Assembly (NCBI GenBank): GCA_009775125.1
Contig: VSPD01000014.1
Span: 1-55,814 of the forward strand
Direction: 5' to 3'
From: Muribaculaceae bacterium
GTDB taxonomy: Bacteria > Bacteroidota > Bacteroidia > Bacteroidales > Muribaculaceae
DNA: 55,814 nt
Below, in pieces: positions 43,654 to 52,347 of this stretch. Numbering within the stretch: position 1 is the stretch's first letter; the number at the start of each line of letters is the position of its first letter. A program made the translations under genes and the position numbers. The notes beneath the pieces are model-generated. The model made no database searches. It saw only the letters and a list, made by a program, of their open reading frames with translations, and was not told the origin of the DNA.

Positions 43654-43890
43654 ATGGAAAATATTGAAGAGTTTTTTCAAGACCTCATAATTCAACACAA
43701 AAGCGTCGATATAGCAGAAGCCGAATTCAAGAAACTTGTAGCGGAGGATCCCGGTCTCCGCGAGATTTACCGGGAATGGTGCCACTCCGTCGGAAATTCC
43801 GAACGCAACGGATTCAGGGATTTCTGCCGGGAATATATCGAATCCCAGGAGTCGATCTGGGACAGCCTGAATGACTATGACAATGAATAA
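43654..43890 (+). CDS. Small acidic hypothetical protein
   Basis: A 78-residue protein (MENIEEFFQDLIIQHKSVDIAEAEFKKL...), acidic and mostly helical, without signal or membrane segment. I do not recognise it. It is transcribed from the promoter at 43587 and overlaps the agmatine deiminase start by up to 20 bp. The start was set by the promoter: the longer in-frame version would begin inside it. Confidence 0.78.
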   Translation: MENIEEFFQDLIIQHKSVDIAEAEFKKLVAEDPGLREIYREWCHSVGNSERNGFRDFCREYIESQESIWDSLNDYDNE

Positions 43891-44905
43891 AGAGAAATAT
43901 CGTCTGCCCGCCGAATGGGAGCCGCAACAAGCGGTGTTGATAGCCTGGCCGCATGAAGCCACCGACTGGGCTCCGCGTCTGCCGCAGGTTCATGCCACCT
44001 ATGCCGCAATGGCTCGGGCAATCGCCGACCGTGCCGACGTAATAGCCGTAACGCCGCGCCCATCCGACATCCCCCCTACCCTCTGCATCAAGGCCATAGA
44101 GTGCCCCACAAACGACACGTGGACGCGCGACTATGGCTTTATCACCACGCTTCACGGCAAGGAATTCCGTTGCCACAATTTCAAGTTCGACGGATGGGGA
44201 CTGAAATTCGCCTCCAACCTCGACAATATGGTAAACCGCCACTTGCTTCTCGAAAGAGAGATGTGCCAACCGGAGCAATATGTATCCGAGCTCGATTTTG
44301 TGCTCGAAGGAGGCTCGATAGAGTCTGACGGCAAAGGCACGATAATGACCACGTCGGAATGCCTGTGCTCGCTCAACCGCAACGGCACAGCCGACAAAAC
44401 AGTTCTTGAAGACGAACTGCGCCGGCGACTCGGGGCAGAGCGCGTGCTGTGGGTCGACCACGGCTTTCTCCGCGGCGACGACACCGACAGCCATGTCGAC
44501 ACCTTGGCCCGCTTCCTCCCCGACGACGTGATAGCCATTACGGCCTGCGACCGCCCCGACGATGAGCATTTCGACGAGCTTGCCAAGATGCGCGACCAAA
44601 TCCGCACATTCCGCACTGCCGAAGGACTCTCCTACCGCATCGTCGAGCTGCCGATACCCGAACCGATATTCGACGAAGACGGCGAACGCCTCCCTGCCAC
44701 GTATGCCAATTTCCTGATAACAAACGGCGCAATACTGCTGCCTGTTTACGGCTCGGATAAATATGACACCATCGCAATCGAGCGCATGAAAGAGGCCTGC
44801 CCCGGCTACGACATAGTGCCCGTCGACTGCCGCGAACTAATCCGCCAGCACGGTTCTCTCCACTGCGCCACAATGCAGATTCCGGCCGAAACCACCAAAT
44901 TATAA
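43871..44905 (+). CDS. aguA: Agmatine deiminase
   Basis: A 344-residue member of the peptidyl-arginine-deiminase-like family that converts agmatine to N-carbamoylputrescine, feeding polyamine synthesis. Motifs: RLPAEWEPQQAVLIAWPH, NDTWTRDYG, EGGSIESDGKGTIMTT, GDDTDSHVDTLARF, and the catalytic Cys in HGSLHCATMQIP near the end. Three in-frame ATGs (43871, 43877, 43883) are possible. No N-carbamoylputrescine amidase gene (aguB) is next to it, although the two are often paired. Confidence 0.92.
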   Translation: MTMTMNKEKYRLPAEWEPQQAVLIAWPHEATDWAPRLPQVHATYAAMARAIADRADVIAVTPRPSDIPPTLCIKAIECPTNDTWTRDYGFITTLHGKEFRCHNFKFDGWGLKFASNLDNMVNRHLLLEREMCQPEQYVSELDFVLEGGSIESDGKGTIMTTSECLCSLNRNGTADKTVLEDELRRRLGAERVLWVDHGFLRGDDTDSHVDTLARFLPDDVIAITACDRPDDEHFDELAKMRDQIRTFRTAEGLSYRIVELPIPEPIFDEDGERLPATYANFLITNGAILLPVYGSDKYDTIAIERMKEACPGYDIVPVDCRELIRQHGSLHCATMQIPAETTKL

Positions 44906-44909
44906 CACC

Positions 44910-45533
44910 ATGACGCAGGAAGAATTCAACCTATGGATGCGCCGGAACGCTCCGCTCATCGAAAGCATCCGCAAACGAGCTTTCGATATCCACGCCGACG
45001 TAAACCAGCATTACGACCGTGTGCACCCTTATGGATTCCACCTGCAAATGGTGGCCGACTTCACCTGCCGGTTTGTCGCGGAAATATGTCCCGACCCGGC
45101 CGACCTGCCGGCTGTAATATTTGGCGCGTATTTTCATGATTCAATTGAAGATGCCCGTCTCACCTACAACGATGTGGTGCGCATAGCCGAATCCTTCCTT
45201 CCCCACTCTACGGCACTTATGGCCGCAGAAATAGCCTATGCGCTAACCAACGAGAAGGGACGGACACGCGCCGAACGCGCCGACGACCGCTACTATGCCG
45301 GCATCCGCACCACTGCCTATGCTCCCTTGGTGAAAATGGCCGACCGTCTCGCCAACGCATCATACTCCACCTCGGGAAGCAACACTAAAAATCACATGAT
45401 GGCCGCTGTCTACGCCCGCGAGAACCGCCATTTCATGCAGGCCGTGGGAGCCGACGGGCCTTGGGACGACATCCGCCTGTCGATACCTTCGGACATGTCA
45501 GCGCTCCTGCACAAATTGCTCGACATCAAATAG
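44910..45533 (+). CDS. HD-domain hydrolase, MESH1/SpoT-hydrolase-like
   Basis: A 207-residue protein with the RelA/SpoT-hydrolase motif set in order: HLQMVADF (His44), FHDSIEDA (His76-Asp77, Glu80-Asp81) and VKMADRLAN (Asp145). This pattern indicates a Mn2+-dependent (p)ppGpp 3'-pyrophosphohydrolase without a synthetase domain, i.e. a small alarmone hydrolase. It follows aguA by 4 bp. Activity on other nucleotides (e.g. NADPH, as for MESH1) is also possible. Confidence 0.82.
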   Translation: MTQEEFNLWMRRNAPLIESIRKRAFDIHADVNQHYDRVHPYGFHLQMVADFTCRFVAEICPDPADLPAVIFGAYFHDSIEDARLTYNDVVRIAESFLPHSTALMAAEIAYALTNEKGRTRAERADDRYYAGIRTTAYAPLVKMADRLANASYSTSGSNTKNHMMAAVYARENRHFMQAVGADGPWDDIRLSIPSDMSALLHKLLDIK

Positions 45534-45966
45534 AAGAGAGTGTGTCAAAAAGGCGATTTATGCCTATATTGCAGGGCCACACGGCTCGTGCAATGCGGTT
45601 CAAATAACCTATCTCCAAGGAGAAGAAGCGCGTATGCGCTTCAAGAAAGTAGCCGGGGGTGGAGCCGATAGCGTAACCCCCGGTAATGCGAATTGTATAC
45701 ACCCGTGGTATTGGAGCGAGCGACAGCGTAGCGTTCTGCATCACGGCTAGCATAGCCGAACGCTCCGGCCGGCCTCCGCTCCAAATCCCCGGTTACCGAC
45801 AACCTTTTTCCGTGGGTTACGGTCGTGGCTTCGCCACTCCCTCACCCACGGCTACACTCTTGAATCGCTACGCGATTCTGTGATACGCCCTTATTTGAAC
45901 CGCATTTCTCGTCCCGTGCGACCTTACATTTTCGGCATAGCCGGCTTTTTTGACGCAATATCAAGA
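45534..45966. repeat. MITE-like element / repeat mosaic, 433-bp convergent gap
   Basis: No credible gene. The two ends are long imperfect inverted repeats: 45540-45610, starting TGTGTCAAAAAGGC, passing a decayed palindrome (CACACGGCTCGTG) and ending AATGCGGTTCAAATAA, against 45890-45957, which on the minus strand reads GCGTCAAAAAAGCC...AATGCGGTTCAAATAA. Inside are further short hairpins, such as GAAGCGC/GCGCTTC near 45626, GCCGGGGGT/ACCCCCGG around 45650-45683, and GAATCGC/GCGATTC near 45862-45878. The same outer motif borders the palindrome pair at 6377-6500. This looks like a non-autonomous, transposase-less element. Confidence 0.65.
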
Positions 45967-47163
45967 TTATTTTATTACGGCGAGGCCGCCACGGGCCGTT
46001 TCCTTGTAGAGGGAGGGTATGTCGTGACCGGTCTGCTTCATCACCTGCACGACACGGTCGAAGTCGACCGAATGGCGTCCGTCGGAAAAGGCGGCGTAGA
46101 GGTTGGCGTCGAGAGCTCGGGCGGCGGCATAGGCGTTGCGCTCTATACATGGTATCTGCACAAGACCGCACACGGGGTCGCATGTAAGCCCGAGATGGTG
46201 CTCGAGACCCATTTCGGCAGAATACTCGATTTGGGCCGGAGTGCCGCCAAAGAGCTGTGAGGCGGCAGCCGCGGCCATGGCGCAGGCTACTCCGACCTCG
46301 CCCTGGCACCCCACTTCCGCTCCGGATACCGAGGCATTGAATTTCACCACGTTGCCAAACAATCCGGCTGTGGCAAGCGCACGGAGGATGCGTTCTTCGG
46401 AAAATCCCTTGGATGTATGAAGGTGATAGAGCACGGCGGGAACAATGCCGCAAGAGCCGCATGTGGGAGCGGTGACGATGCGGCCCCCCGCGGCGTTTTC
46501 CTCACTCACGGCCAAGGCATAGGCATAGACCAAGCCGCGTGATTTGAGCGAACTGTTGTAGCCGGCGGCATGCACGAAATAGCTCACGGCCTTGCGACGC
46601 ACGCCGAGACCGCCGGGAAGCACGCCTTCGGCTTCGACACCGCGCTGCACGGCAGCTTTCATCACGGTCCAGACCTGGCGCAGATAGTCCCAGATGTCAG
46701 ACCCTTCGCACATGTCGACGTATTCCCAATAGCTATGGCCTGTCTCCGTGCACCAGTTAAGGATGTCCTTGATTTTATTCATGCGATAGACCATCTCGGA
46801 GGGCTGTCGTTCCTGCCCTTCCTCGATAATATCGCCGCCGCCTATCGAATATGCGCGCCAAGGCTTGGAGGCATTGCCGGCGGCGTCATAAGCCACAAAT
46901 TCCATACCGTTGGTATGAGTGGGAAGCACCACGTCGGGCTTCCATATAATATCTGTCGGAGCGGCCGGCGACAGCACATCGACAACGGCCTTGTCGGTCA
47001 AGTGCCCCTTGCCCGTGGCTGCAAGCGACCCGAAGAGCGTCACTTCATAGCGAGTTGCTCCCGGATTGCGTTCAAGAAACATTTGCGCGGCCTTTCTCGG
47101 CCCCATTGTATGCGAACTCGACGGGCCAAACCCTATCTTATATAACCGTTTGATTGATTCCAT
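45967..47163 (-). CDS. sdaA: L-serine dehydratase (single-chain, iron-sulfur)
   Basis: A 398-residue enzyme converting L-serine to pyruvate and ammonia. The beta domain (1-150) begins SIKRLYKIGFGPSSSHTMGPRKAA; the alpha domain carries the cluster cysteines in APTCGSCGIVPA and LTCDPVCGLVQIPC. Fused beta-alpha order is standard. A full promoter lies upstream at 47180-47211. Confidence 0.95.
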   Translation of the reverse strand: MESIKRLYKIGFGPSSSHTMGPRKAAQMFLERNPGATRYEVTLFGSLAATGKGHLTDKAVVDVLSPAAPTDIIWKPDVVLPTHTNGMEFVAYDAAGNASKPWRAYSIGGGDIIEEGQERQPSEMVYRMNKIKDILNWCTETGHSYWEYVDMCEGSDIWDYLRQVWTVMKAAVQRGVEAEGVLPGGLGVRRKAVSYFVHAAGYNSSLKSRGLVYAYALAVSEENAAGGRIVTAPTCGSCGIVPAVLYHLHTSKGFSEERILRALATAGLFGNVVKFNASVSGAEVGCQGEVGVACAMAAAAASQLFGGTPAQIEYSAEMGLEHHLGLTCDPVCGLVQIPCIERNAYAAARALDANLYAAFSDGRHSVDFDRVVQVMKQTGHDIPSLYKETARGGLAVIK

Positions 47164-47179
47164 GGCGTTGATTTTTCTG

Positions 47180-47211
47180 CAAATATAGCAATTAATTTCT
47201 CTATTTACAAA
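47180..47211 (-). promoter_or_regulatory. Promoter of sdaA
   Basis: Minus strand: TTTG (47208-47211), a 20-base spacer, TATATTTG (47180-47187). The -33 box lies at the end of the upstream membrane-protein gene. Confidence 0.75.
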
Positions 47212-47501
47212 TTAAGCCCGGGCGTGGTGAGGTGCGCCCATGCGAGCAGGGCGATGATGGCGACGAGAATTACAAGATAGATGCCGGTGCGGACGGCAAA
47301 CTTGCGGTAGCCGCCGCGCCATGCCACAATCAGCATATATACGCATAATACCAACGCCGAGGCCACAAATGCCACGGACAGAGGCATACGCCAGCCGGTG
47401 CCGGCGAGCATCGGCACAAACACTTGGACGCAGAACAAGGCGGCAACCACCCACGAGCCGATGCGCACCACTTGGTTGTTTTTGAAATCAGGACGGTCCA
47501 T
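47205..47501 (-). CDS. Small membrane protein, three helices
   Basis: A 98-residue hydrophobic protein with helices at about 12-32, 38-60 and 70-90. I do not recognise the family. It overlaps the preceding small membrane-protein gene by 14 bp, so the two form a unit. Confidence 0.7.
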   Translation of the reverse strand: MDRPDFKNNQVVRIGSWVVAALFCVQVFVPMLAGTGWRMPLSVAFVASALVLCVYMLIVAWRGGYRKFAVRTGIYLVILVAIIALLAWAHLTTPGLNL

Positions 47502-47715
47502 TTCCGGTTGTTTTAAGATCTATGACAAGAAAAATAACGCCAAGTGCGGCAAATGCCAAAAGCAACCAGCGGGCGATGCCGAACACTCGGGCGTAACGCC
47601 GCATGGCGTCGGGTGTATTGCGGTTTTTAAATCCGAGATACCCGCGCACTCCCCACAGCACCATATAGCCTATGCAGCATGTGAGCGAACATATTATCGA
47701 CAATGTAAGCATCAT
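47488..47715 (-). CDS. Small membrane protein, two helices
   Basis: A 75-residue protein with helices at about 3-24 and 48-67 separated by a basic loop (RGYLGFKNRNTPDAMRRYARV). Unrecognised. ATG 47715 or 47712 are both possible. Together with the next gene it resembles a two-subunit membrane protein. Confidence 0.68.
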   Translation of the reverse strand: MMLTLSIICSLTCCIGYMVLWGVRGYLGFKNRNTPDAMRRYARVFGIARWLLLAFAALGVIFLVIDLKTTGNGPS

Positions 47716-47765
47716 TTCTTTTATTTTTTATAACGAATAGCTCACGGCTATGGTTCGGAAACGAA

Positions 47766-47797
47766 GAAGCCCGGCACGATTGCTCGCACCGGGCTTC
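47766..47797 (-). terminator. Terminator after the MFS transporter gene
   Basis: Arms GAAGCCCGG (47766-47774) and CCGGGCTTC (47789-47797) with a 14-base loop, about 25 bp beyond the stop of the minus-strand transporter; a loose T-rich stretch follows on that strand. Confidence 0.75.
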
Positions 47798-47821
47798 CTT
47801 TGCTTATATTTCAATGAGTTA

Positions 47822-49645
47822 TCAGCTTTCAGCCGAGGCCGATCCGTAGGTCTCGCGGATATTCCAAACGGCCGCGGCTCCTATGGCGAGCAATACGCCC
47901 GACACAACGAGCATGCACACTGTCATGGGCGCTCCGTTGGCAGCCTCGGGGAAGAATCCGAGGATGAAGCCGCCACACAGGGCTGCGATAATCTGGGGCA
48001 CGCAGATGGTGCAGTTGAACAGGCCGAGATAAGTGCCGATATGGTTGCCCGACAGGGCGTTGGTGAGGATTGTGAACGGCATAGCCAACATAGCGGCCCA
48101 TGCACATCCCATCAGGGCGTAGCTTATGCCAAGCAGATATTGGTCGTGGACGAAGAAGACGGACACGAAACCGGCAGCGCCGATAAGGAGGCTTACAGAG
48201 TAGCCGAGACGGCGGTTGCGGAAGCGTGAGAGGGCAAGAGCCCAAAGCACGGCGGCGATGCCCTGTATGGCGAGAAGCACGCCGTTCCAGTTGCCGGCGG
48301 CCTGGTAGGGAGCGGAGGCGGCGTTAAGCACGGTGGTGTAGTTCACCACAATATCTTCCACGGCGGTGAGGGCCGGAAGCGTGGTTGTCTGTTCGAGTTC
48401 ATAAGATCCGTCGCCGTTGGGGCGGGCAATGTGCGCGAGCGTGAGCTCGGCGCCGGGCTGCGCAAGGCGATAGTTGGCAACAGTAACGACAGTATTGCTG
48501 TATTCCACCACGTTGCCGTCGATGGCTATCACGCCCGAGCCTTCGGCAATGCTTCCGCCATCGGGCGATACTTTTGCCACGCCTTGCTCGTAACGTATCT
48601 GGCCTTCATGGATGAGCGTATCGCCATTCATCACCACGGTACGGGGAGTGCAGAAATTGCCGTCGACTTCAATGCCGGCGATAGTAAGTTTGCCGTCGTC
48701 GACAAGGGGTACCTGGCCGTTGAAAAGATATTTGTCGGAATATGTCTTGCCGTTGATTGTAACGCCTGTCACTTTCTGCACCGAAGGCGCGTCGAAGGCC
48801 TGCAAGGCAATGGCATCGGTGGAATAAGTCCACATATAAAGGAACGCTGCCCAGCAGAAAAATTGCACAAGGCCCACCGTCCAGAACACTTTCGGTGCAT
48901 TGCCAAGGAGAGCGAAGAGGTTTTCTTTCTTTGCGGAGCCGTCGGGCTGCTGCACGATGCCATGGTATTCGGCATATTCCTTCGGAGGCATTTCTTTTAC
49001 CTTAGCCATGGTGTAGACCACGCAGAGAAGGAGGATTGCCGCGCCGAGATAGAACGACCATGTGACCGTGGCCGGAACCTCGCCCTCGGGAGCCGTGTCG
49101 CCCTCGACGCCAAACACATGAAGCAAAATCCATGCCAGCACAAACGGGACCACGTATCCAACGACAGAACCTGCGTTGCAAAGGAAACTTTGTATCGAAT
49201 AGGCCAGGCCTTTTTGTTTTTCATTCACAAAATCGCCCACAAGCATCTTGAAAGGCTGCATGGCCATGTTTATAGATGTGTCGAGGAACATGAGCATGAT
49301 CAGGCCGAAAATAATGGCTGACGACACCGAAAGCCCGAGCGACCCGGAATTTGGAAGGAAACACATTACAATAATAGCAACCAACGCGCCCACCAACAGA
49401 TACGGCAGACGGCGGCCGAAACGGTTCCATGTTCGGTCGGACATCGACCCTATCACAGGCTGCACAATAAGCCCCATAAGAGGCGGAAGCACCCAGAAGT
49501 AACTTAAATCGTGGGGGTCGGCGCCAATGGTGGAGAAAATGCGGCTCACCTGCGCGCTCTGCAAAGCGTAGGCAATCTGCACACCAAAGAACCCGAAACT
49601 TAGATTCCAGAGTTTCCAAAACCCTAAATCCGGCTTTGTTTTCAT
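47822..49645 (-). CDS. MFS sugar transporter with large inserted domain
   Basis: A 607-residue MFS protein of the SLC45/sucrose-maltose-like group: GFFGVQIAYALQSAQVSRIF, PPLMGLIVQPVIGSMSDRTWNRFGRRLPYLL and TSINMAMQPFKMLVGD are characteristic. Between about 285 and 450 there is a non-membrane, beta-rich stretch (repeats like GVTINGKTYSDKYLFNGQVPLVDDGKLTIAGIEVDGN), after the first helix of the second half, which should lie in the periplasm. Usual members have about 450 residues. ATG 49645 chosen. A minus-strand -7 box TAATTTTG lies at 49691-49698. Confidence 0.88.
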   Translation of the reverse strand: MKTKPDLGFWKLWNLSFGFFGVQIAYALQSAQVSRIFSTIGADPHDLSYFWVLPPLMGLIVQPVIGSMSDRTWNRFGRRLPYLLVGALVAIIVMCFLPNSGSLGLSVSSAIIFGLIMLMFLDTSINMAMQPFKMLVGDFVNEKQKGLAYSIQSFLCNAGSVVGYVVPFVLAWILLHVFGVEGDTAPEGEVPATVTWSFYLGAAILLLCVVYTMAKVKEMPPKEYAEYHGIVQQPDGSAKKENLFALLGNAPKVFWTVGLVQFFCWAAFLYMWTYSTDAIALQAFDAPSVQKVTGVTINGKTYSDKYLFNGQVPLVDDGKLTIAGIEVDGNFCTPRTVVMNGDTLIHEGQIRYEQGVAKVSPDGGSIAEGSGVIAIDGNVVEYSNTVVTVANYRLAQPGAELTLAHIARPNGDGSYELEQTTTLPALTAVEDIVVNYTTVLNAASAPYQAAGNWNGVLLAIQGIAAVLWALALSRFRNRRLGYSVSLLIGAAGFVSVFFVHDQYLLGISYALMGCAWAAMLAMPFTILTNALSGNHIGTYLGLFNCTICVPQIIAALCGGFILGFFPEAANGAPMTVCMLVVSGVLLAIGAAAVWNIRETYGSASAES

Positions 49646-49802
49646 GATATAATTTTTACTTTTAGTGAATATTTGTGATGTTCTAATTTGCAAAATTAAG
49701 AAATTTTGCCGTTTTCATTTCATAACAAAAGCGCCAACCGTTAAAATTTAATTATATTTAACAATTCCTGCTCGGTTTTTAGTAAGAGTTAATTTGTTAA
49801 AA

Positions 49803-49834
49803 TTTGGAGTGCGAAAATATTTATGTTAATTTTG
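49803..49834 (+). promoter_or_regulatory. Promoter of rprXY
   Basis: TTTG (49803-49806), a 20-base spacer, TAATTTTG (49827-49834). It lies in the very A/T-rich 289-bp gap between the divergent MFS and rprX genes; the leader is about 95 bases. Apart from this and the MFS -7 box I see only A/T-rich repeats of TTTAAC/GTTAA type. Confidence 0.75.
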
Positions 49835-49934
49835 CATTTAAATGTTAAAAGTGCCTTTTTAAAAGAAATGAGGTCAAAATAAACTAAATTTAACATTTGT
49901 TTGTTAACTTATAAAAGAAAACCCAAACAAGACA

Positions 49935-51467
49935 TTGAAAAAGTCAACAATCTGGATATTAGTCGTTCTCATGGCCGTGACATTTATCGGCCTGCTGTGC
50001 ATGCAAATTTTCTACATGCACAACATGCTCAAAATGCGCTACGACCAATTTTCGGTGGGCGCCCGCCGAAGCCTCACCGCCGTGTCGCTAAGGCTGGCCC
50101 AGGACGAGGCCCGGTATTTCCTTGAAGAAAAAGTGTCCGACGTGTCGTCGTCGTCGGTCTACGCCCAGTATCTCGGCGCCCCCACCCCTCAGCTCGGTGG
50201 CGTGCGCTACCGTTTCACCACATCGACAGGCCTGGAGGCCGACATCAACATCAAAGGCGACCCATCGGAAATAACACGCCTGCAATCGTCGACCGACATG
50301 TCGGCAAACCCCTACCAAAGCGCGCGTGCCGAAGTGCGCGACCGCTACCTTCAACAGAAAAACGTGCTCGACGAGGTGATAATCAACATCATAAGCCAGT
50401 CAACAGCCCGGCCAATCTTCGAGCGCGCCGACACAATAACCATACGCAACTATCTGCGCCAGGAGCTCGACACCCTCGGCCTCACAATTCCGTTTGAATT
50501 TGCCGTGCTCAACCGCGCCGGCACCCCGCTCTACCGCTCCATCGGCTACAACGAGGCCGCATCCAAGGGCGAAAGCGCATTCGTGCAGACACTCTTTCCC
50601 CACGACCCGCGCGACCGTCAGACTTTCCTGAAAGTATATTTCCCGACGAAAAACGACTACATCTACTCGTCGATCTCGTTCATGTTCCCCACCATCGCGT
50701 TTACACTTATCTTGCTCGTGGTGTTTATCTGCACGATAATCATAGCATTCCGTCAGAAAAAACTCACCGAGATGAAAAACGACTTCATCAACAACATGAC
50801 CCACGAGTTCAAGACCCCCATCTCATCAATATCACTGGCGGCCCAGATGCTCAACGACCAGAGCGTGCGCAAATCGCCGACAATGCTCCAGCAGATATCG
50901 ACGGTGATCAACGACGAGACCAAGAGGCTGCGGTTCCAGGTGGAGAAAGTATTGCAGATGTCGATGTTCGACAGGCAGAAAGCCACATTCAAGCTCGCCG
51001 AAGTCGACGCCAACTCCGCAATATACAATATTGTGAACACATTCAAGCTGAAAGTGGAGAAATACGGCGGACATATCACCGCCAGCCTCGACGCGCTCGA
51101 CGCCATAGTAAATGTCGACGAGATGCACTTCACCAACGTTATATTCAACCTGCTCGACAACGCCGTAAAATACCGCGACCCCGACCGTCCGCTTGAACTC
51201 ACCGTGTCGTCGCGCGACCTGCCCGACCGCCGCCTGCGCATAGAGATAGCCGACAACGGCATAGGCATCCGCAAAGACGACGTGAAACGCATATTCCAAA
51301 AATTCTACCGCGTCAACACCGGAAACCGCCACGACGTAAAAGGCTTCGGCCTGGGCCTGGCCTACGTAAAAAAGATAATCGAAGAATTCCAAGGCCGCAT
51401 ATCCGTGGAGTCGGAACTCGGGCGCGGCACAAAATTCATAATAACACTCCCACTTATCGACGAATAA
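49935..51467 (+). CDS. rprX: Sensor histidine kinase RprX-like
   Basis: A 510-residue membrane kinase of the Bacteroides RprX type. Helices at about 5-28 and 250-272 enclose a 220-residue periplasmic sensor; HisKA with His290 in NNMTHEFKTPISS; HATPase with NLLDNAVKYRD, IADNGIGI and GFGLGLAYVKK. The only start that keeps the whole first helix and its KK front is TTG at 49935; the next ATG (49968) would cut the helix in half. rprY follows after 26 bp. Confidence 0.88.
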   Translation: MKKSTIWILVVLMAVTFIGLLCMQIFYMHNMLKMRYDQFSVGARRSLTAVSLRLAQDEARYFLEEKVSDVSSSSVYAQYLGAPTPQLGGVRYRFTTSTGLEADINIKGDPSEITRLQSSTDMSANPYQSARAEVRDRYLQQKNVLDEVIINIISQSTARPIFERADTITIRNYLRQELDTLGLTIPFEFAVLNRAGTPLYRSIGYNEAASKGESAFVQTLFPHDPRDRQTFLKVYFPTKNDYIYSSISFMFPTIAFTLILLVVFICTIIIAFRQKKLTEMKNDFINNMTHEFKTPISSISLAAQMLNDQSVRKSPTMLQQISTVINDETKRLRFQVEKVLQMSMFDRQKATFKLAEVDANSAIYNIVNTFKLKVEKYGGHITASLDALDAIVNVDEMHFTNVIFNLLDNAVKYRDPDRPLELTVSSRDLPDRRLRIEIADNGIGIRKDDVKRIFQKFYRVNTGNRHDVKGFGLGLAYVKKIIEEFQGRISVESELGRGTKFIITLPLIDE

Positions 51468-51493
51468 AAAACTAAAAACTAACAAATACAATT

Positions 51494-52213
51494 ATGGACG
51501 ACAAAATGAGAATCCTGCTTTGCGAAGACGACGAGAACCTCGGCATGCTTCTTCGTGAATACCTCCAGGCCAAAGGCTTCAACGCCGACCTCTTCCCCGA
51601 TGGAGAAGCCGGATACAAGGCATTCCTCAAAGGCAAATACGACATCTGCGTCCTCGACGTGATGATGCCGAAAAAAGACGGATTCGCCCTTGCCGGTGAA
51701 ATACGCACAGTCAACGCCGAAGTGCCCATCATCTTCCTCACGGCCCGCGCCATGAAAGAAGACATATTCGACGGCTTCAAAATCGGAGCCGACGACTATA
51801 TCACCAAACCTTTCTCGATGGAAGAACTCGTGTTCCGTATCGAAGCCATCCTCCGCCGCGTCAAAGGCAAGAAAGGCAAGGAAATAACGATGTACAAAAT
51901 CGGAAAATTCACCTTCGACACCCAGAAACAAGTGCTCATGATCGGCGACAAAATCACCAAGCTCACGACCAAAGAGTCGGAACTCCTCTCGCTGCTCTGC
52001 GCACACGTCAACGAGATACTTGAGCGCAACTTCGCCCTCAAAACCATCTGGATCGACGACAACTACTTCAACGCCCGCTCGATGGACGTGTACATCACCA
52101 AACTCCGCAAACACCTCAAAGACGACCCCTCCATCGAAATCATCAACATCCACGGCAAAGGATACAAACTCATCGCTCCCGATGTGGAAGTAACCCGTGC
52201 CACAGCCGAATAA
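51494..52213 (+). CDS. rprY: Response regulator RprY-like
   Basis: A 239-residue OmpR-family regulator. Receiver with acidic pocket (Glu11-Asp13), phospho-acceptor Asp55 (VLDVMMPKKDGF) and Lys in YITKPFS; winged helix with NYFNARSMDVYITKLRKHLKDD and GKGYKLI. Similar to RprY of Bacteroides fragilis, a regulator tied to oxidative and envelope stress. A strong hairpin follows. Confidence 0.92.
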   Translation: MDDKMRILLCEDDENLGMLLREYLQAKGFNADLFPDGEAGYKAFLKGKYDICVLDVMMPKKDGFALAGEIRTVNAEVPIIFLTARAMKEDIFDGFKIGADDYITKPFSMEELVFRIEAILRRVKGKKGKEITMYKIGKFTFDTQKQVLMIGDKITKLTTKESELLSLLCAHVNEILERNFALKTIWIDDNYFNARSMDVYITKLRKHLKDDPSIEIINIHGKGYKLIAPDVEVTRATAE

Positions 52214-52233
52214 CCCCAACCTCTACATCATAA

Positions 52234-52271
52234 CGACAAGCCCGATGCGCAATCACGCATCGGGCTTGTCG
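52234..52271 (+). terminator. Terminator-like hairpin after rprY
   Basis: Perfect 16-base arms (CGACAAGCCCGATGCG and its complement) with a six-base loop, 20 bp after the rprY stop. There is no U run, so termination strength is uncertain, but the position is typical. Confidence 0.75.
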
Positions 52272-52296
52272 CCATATGCAAAAACGCCATGCCTTA

Positions 52297-52327
52297 TTGT
52301 GCATCTTGACGAAAAAACGTAACTTTG
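52297..52327 (+). promoter_or_regulatory. Promoter of the endonuclease gene
   Basis: TTG (52297-52299, with a preceding A), a 20-base spacer and TAACTTTG (52320-52327), 20 bases before the ATG at 52348. Confidence 0.65.
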
Positions 52328-52347
52328 CACAACGAAAAAACAAAACA

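Noticed and set aside
45526..45753. A 75-codon minus-strand frame in the MITE-like region
   Set aside because: It reads through the inverted repeat and hairpins; no start signal or domain.
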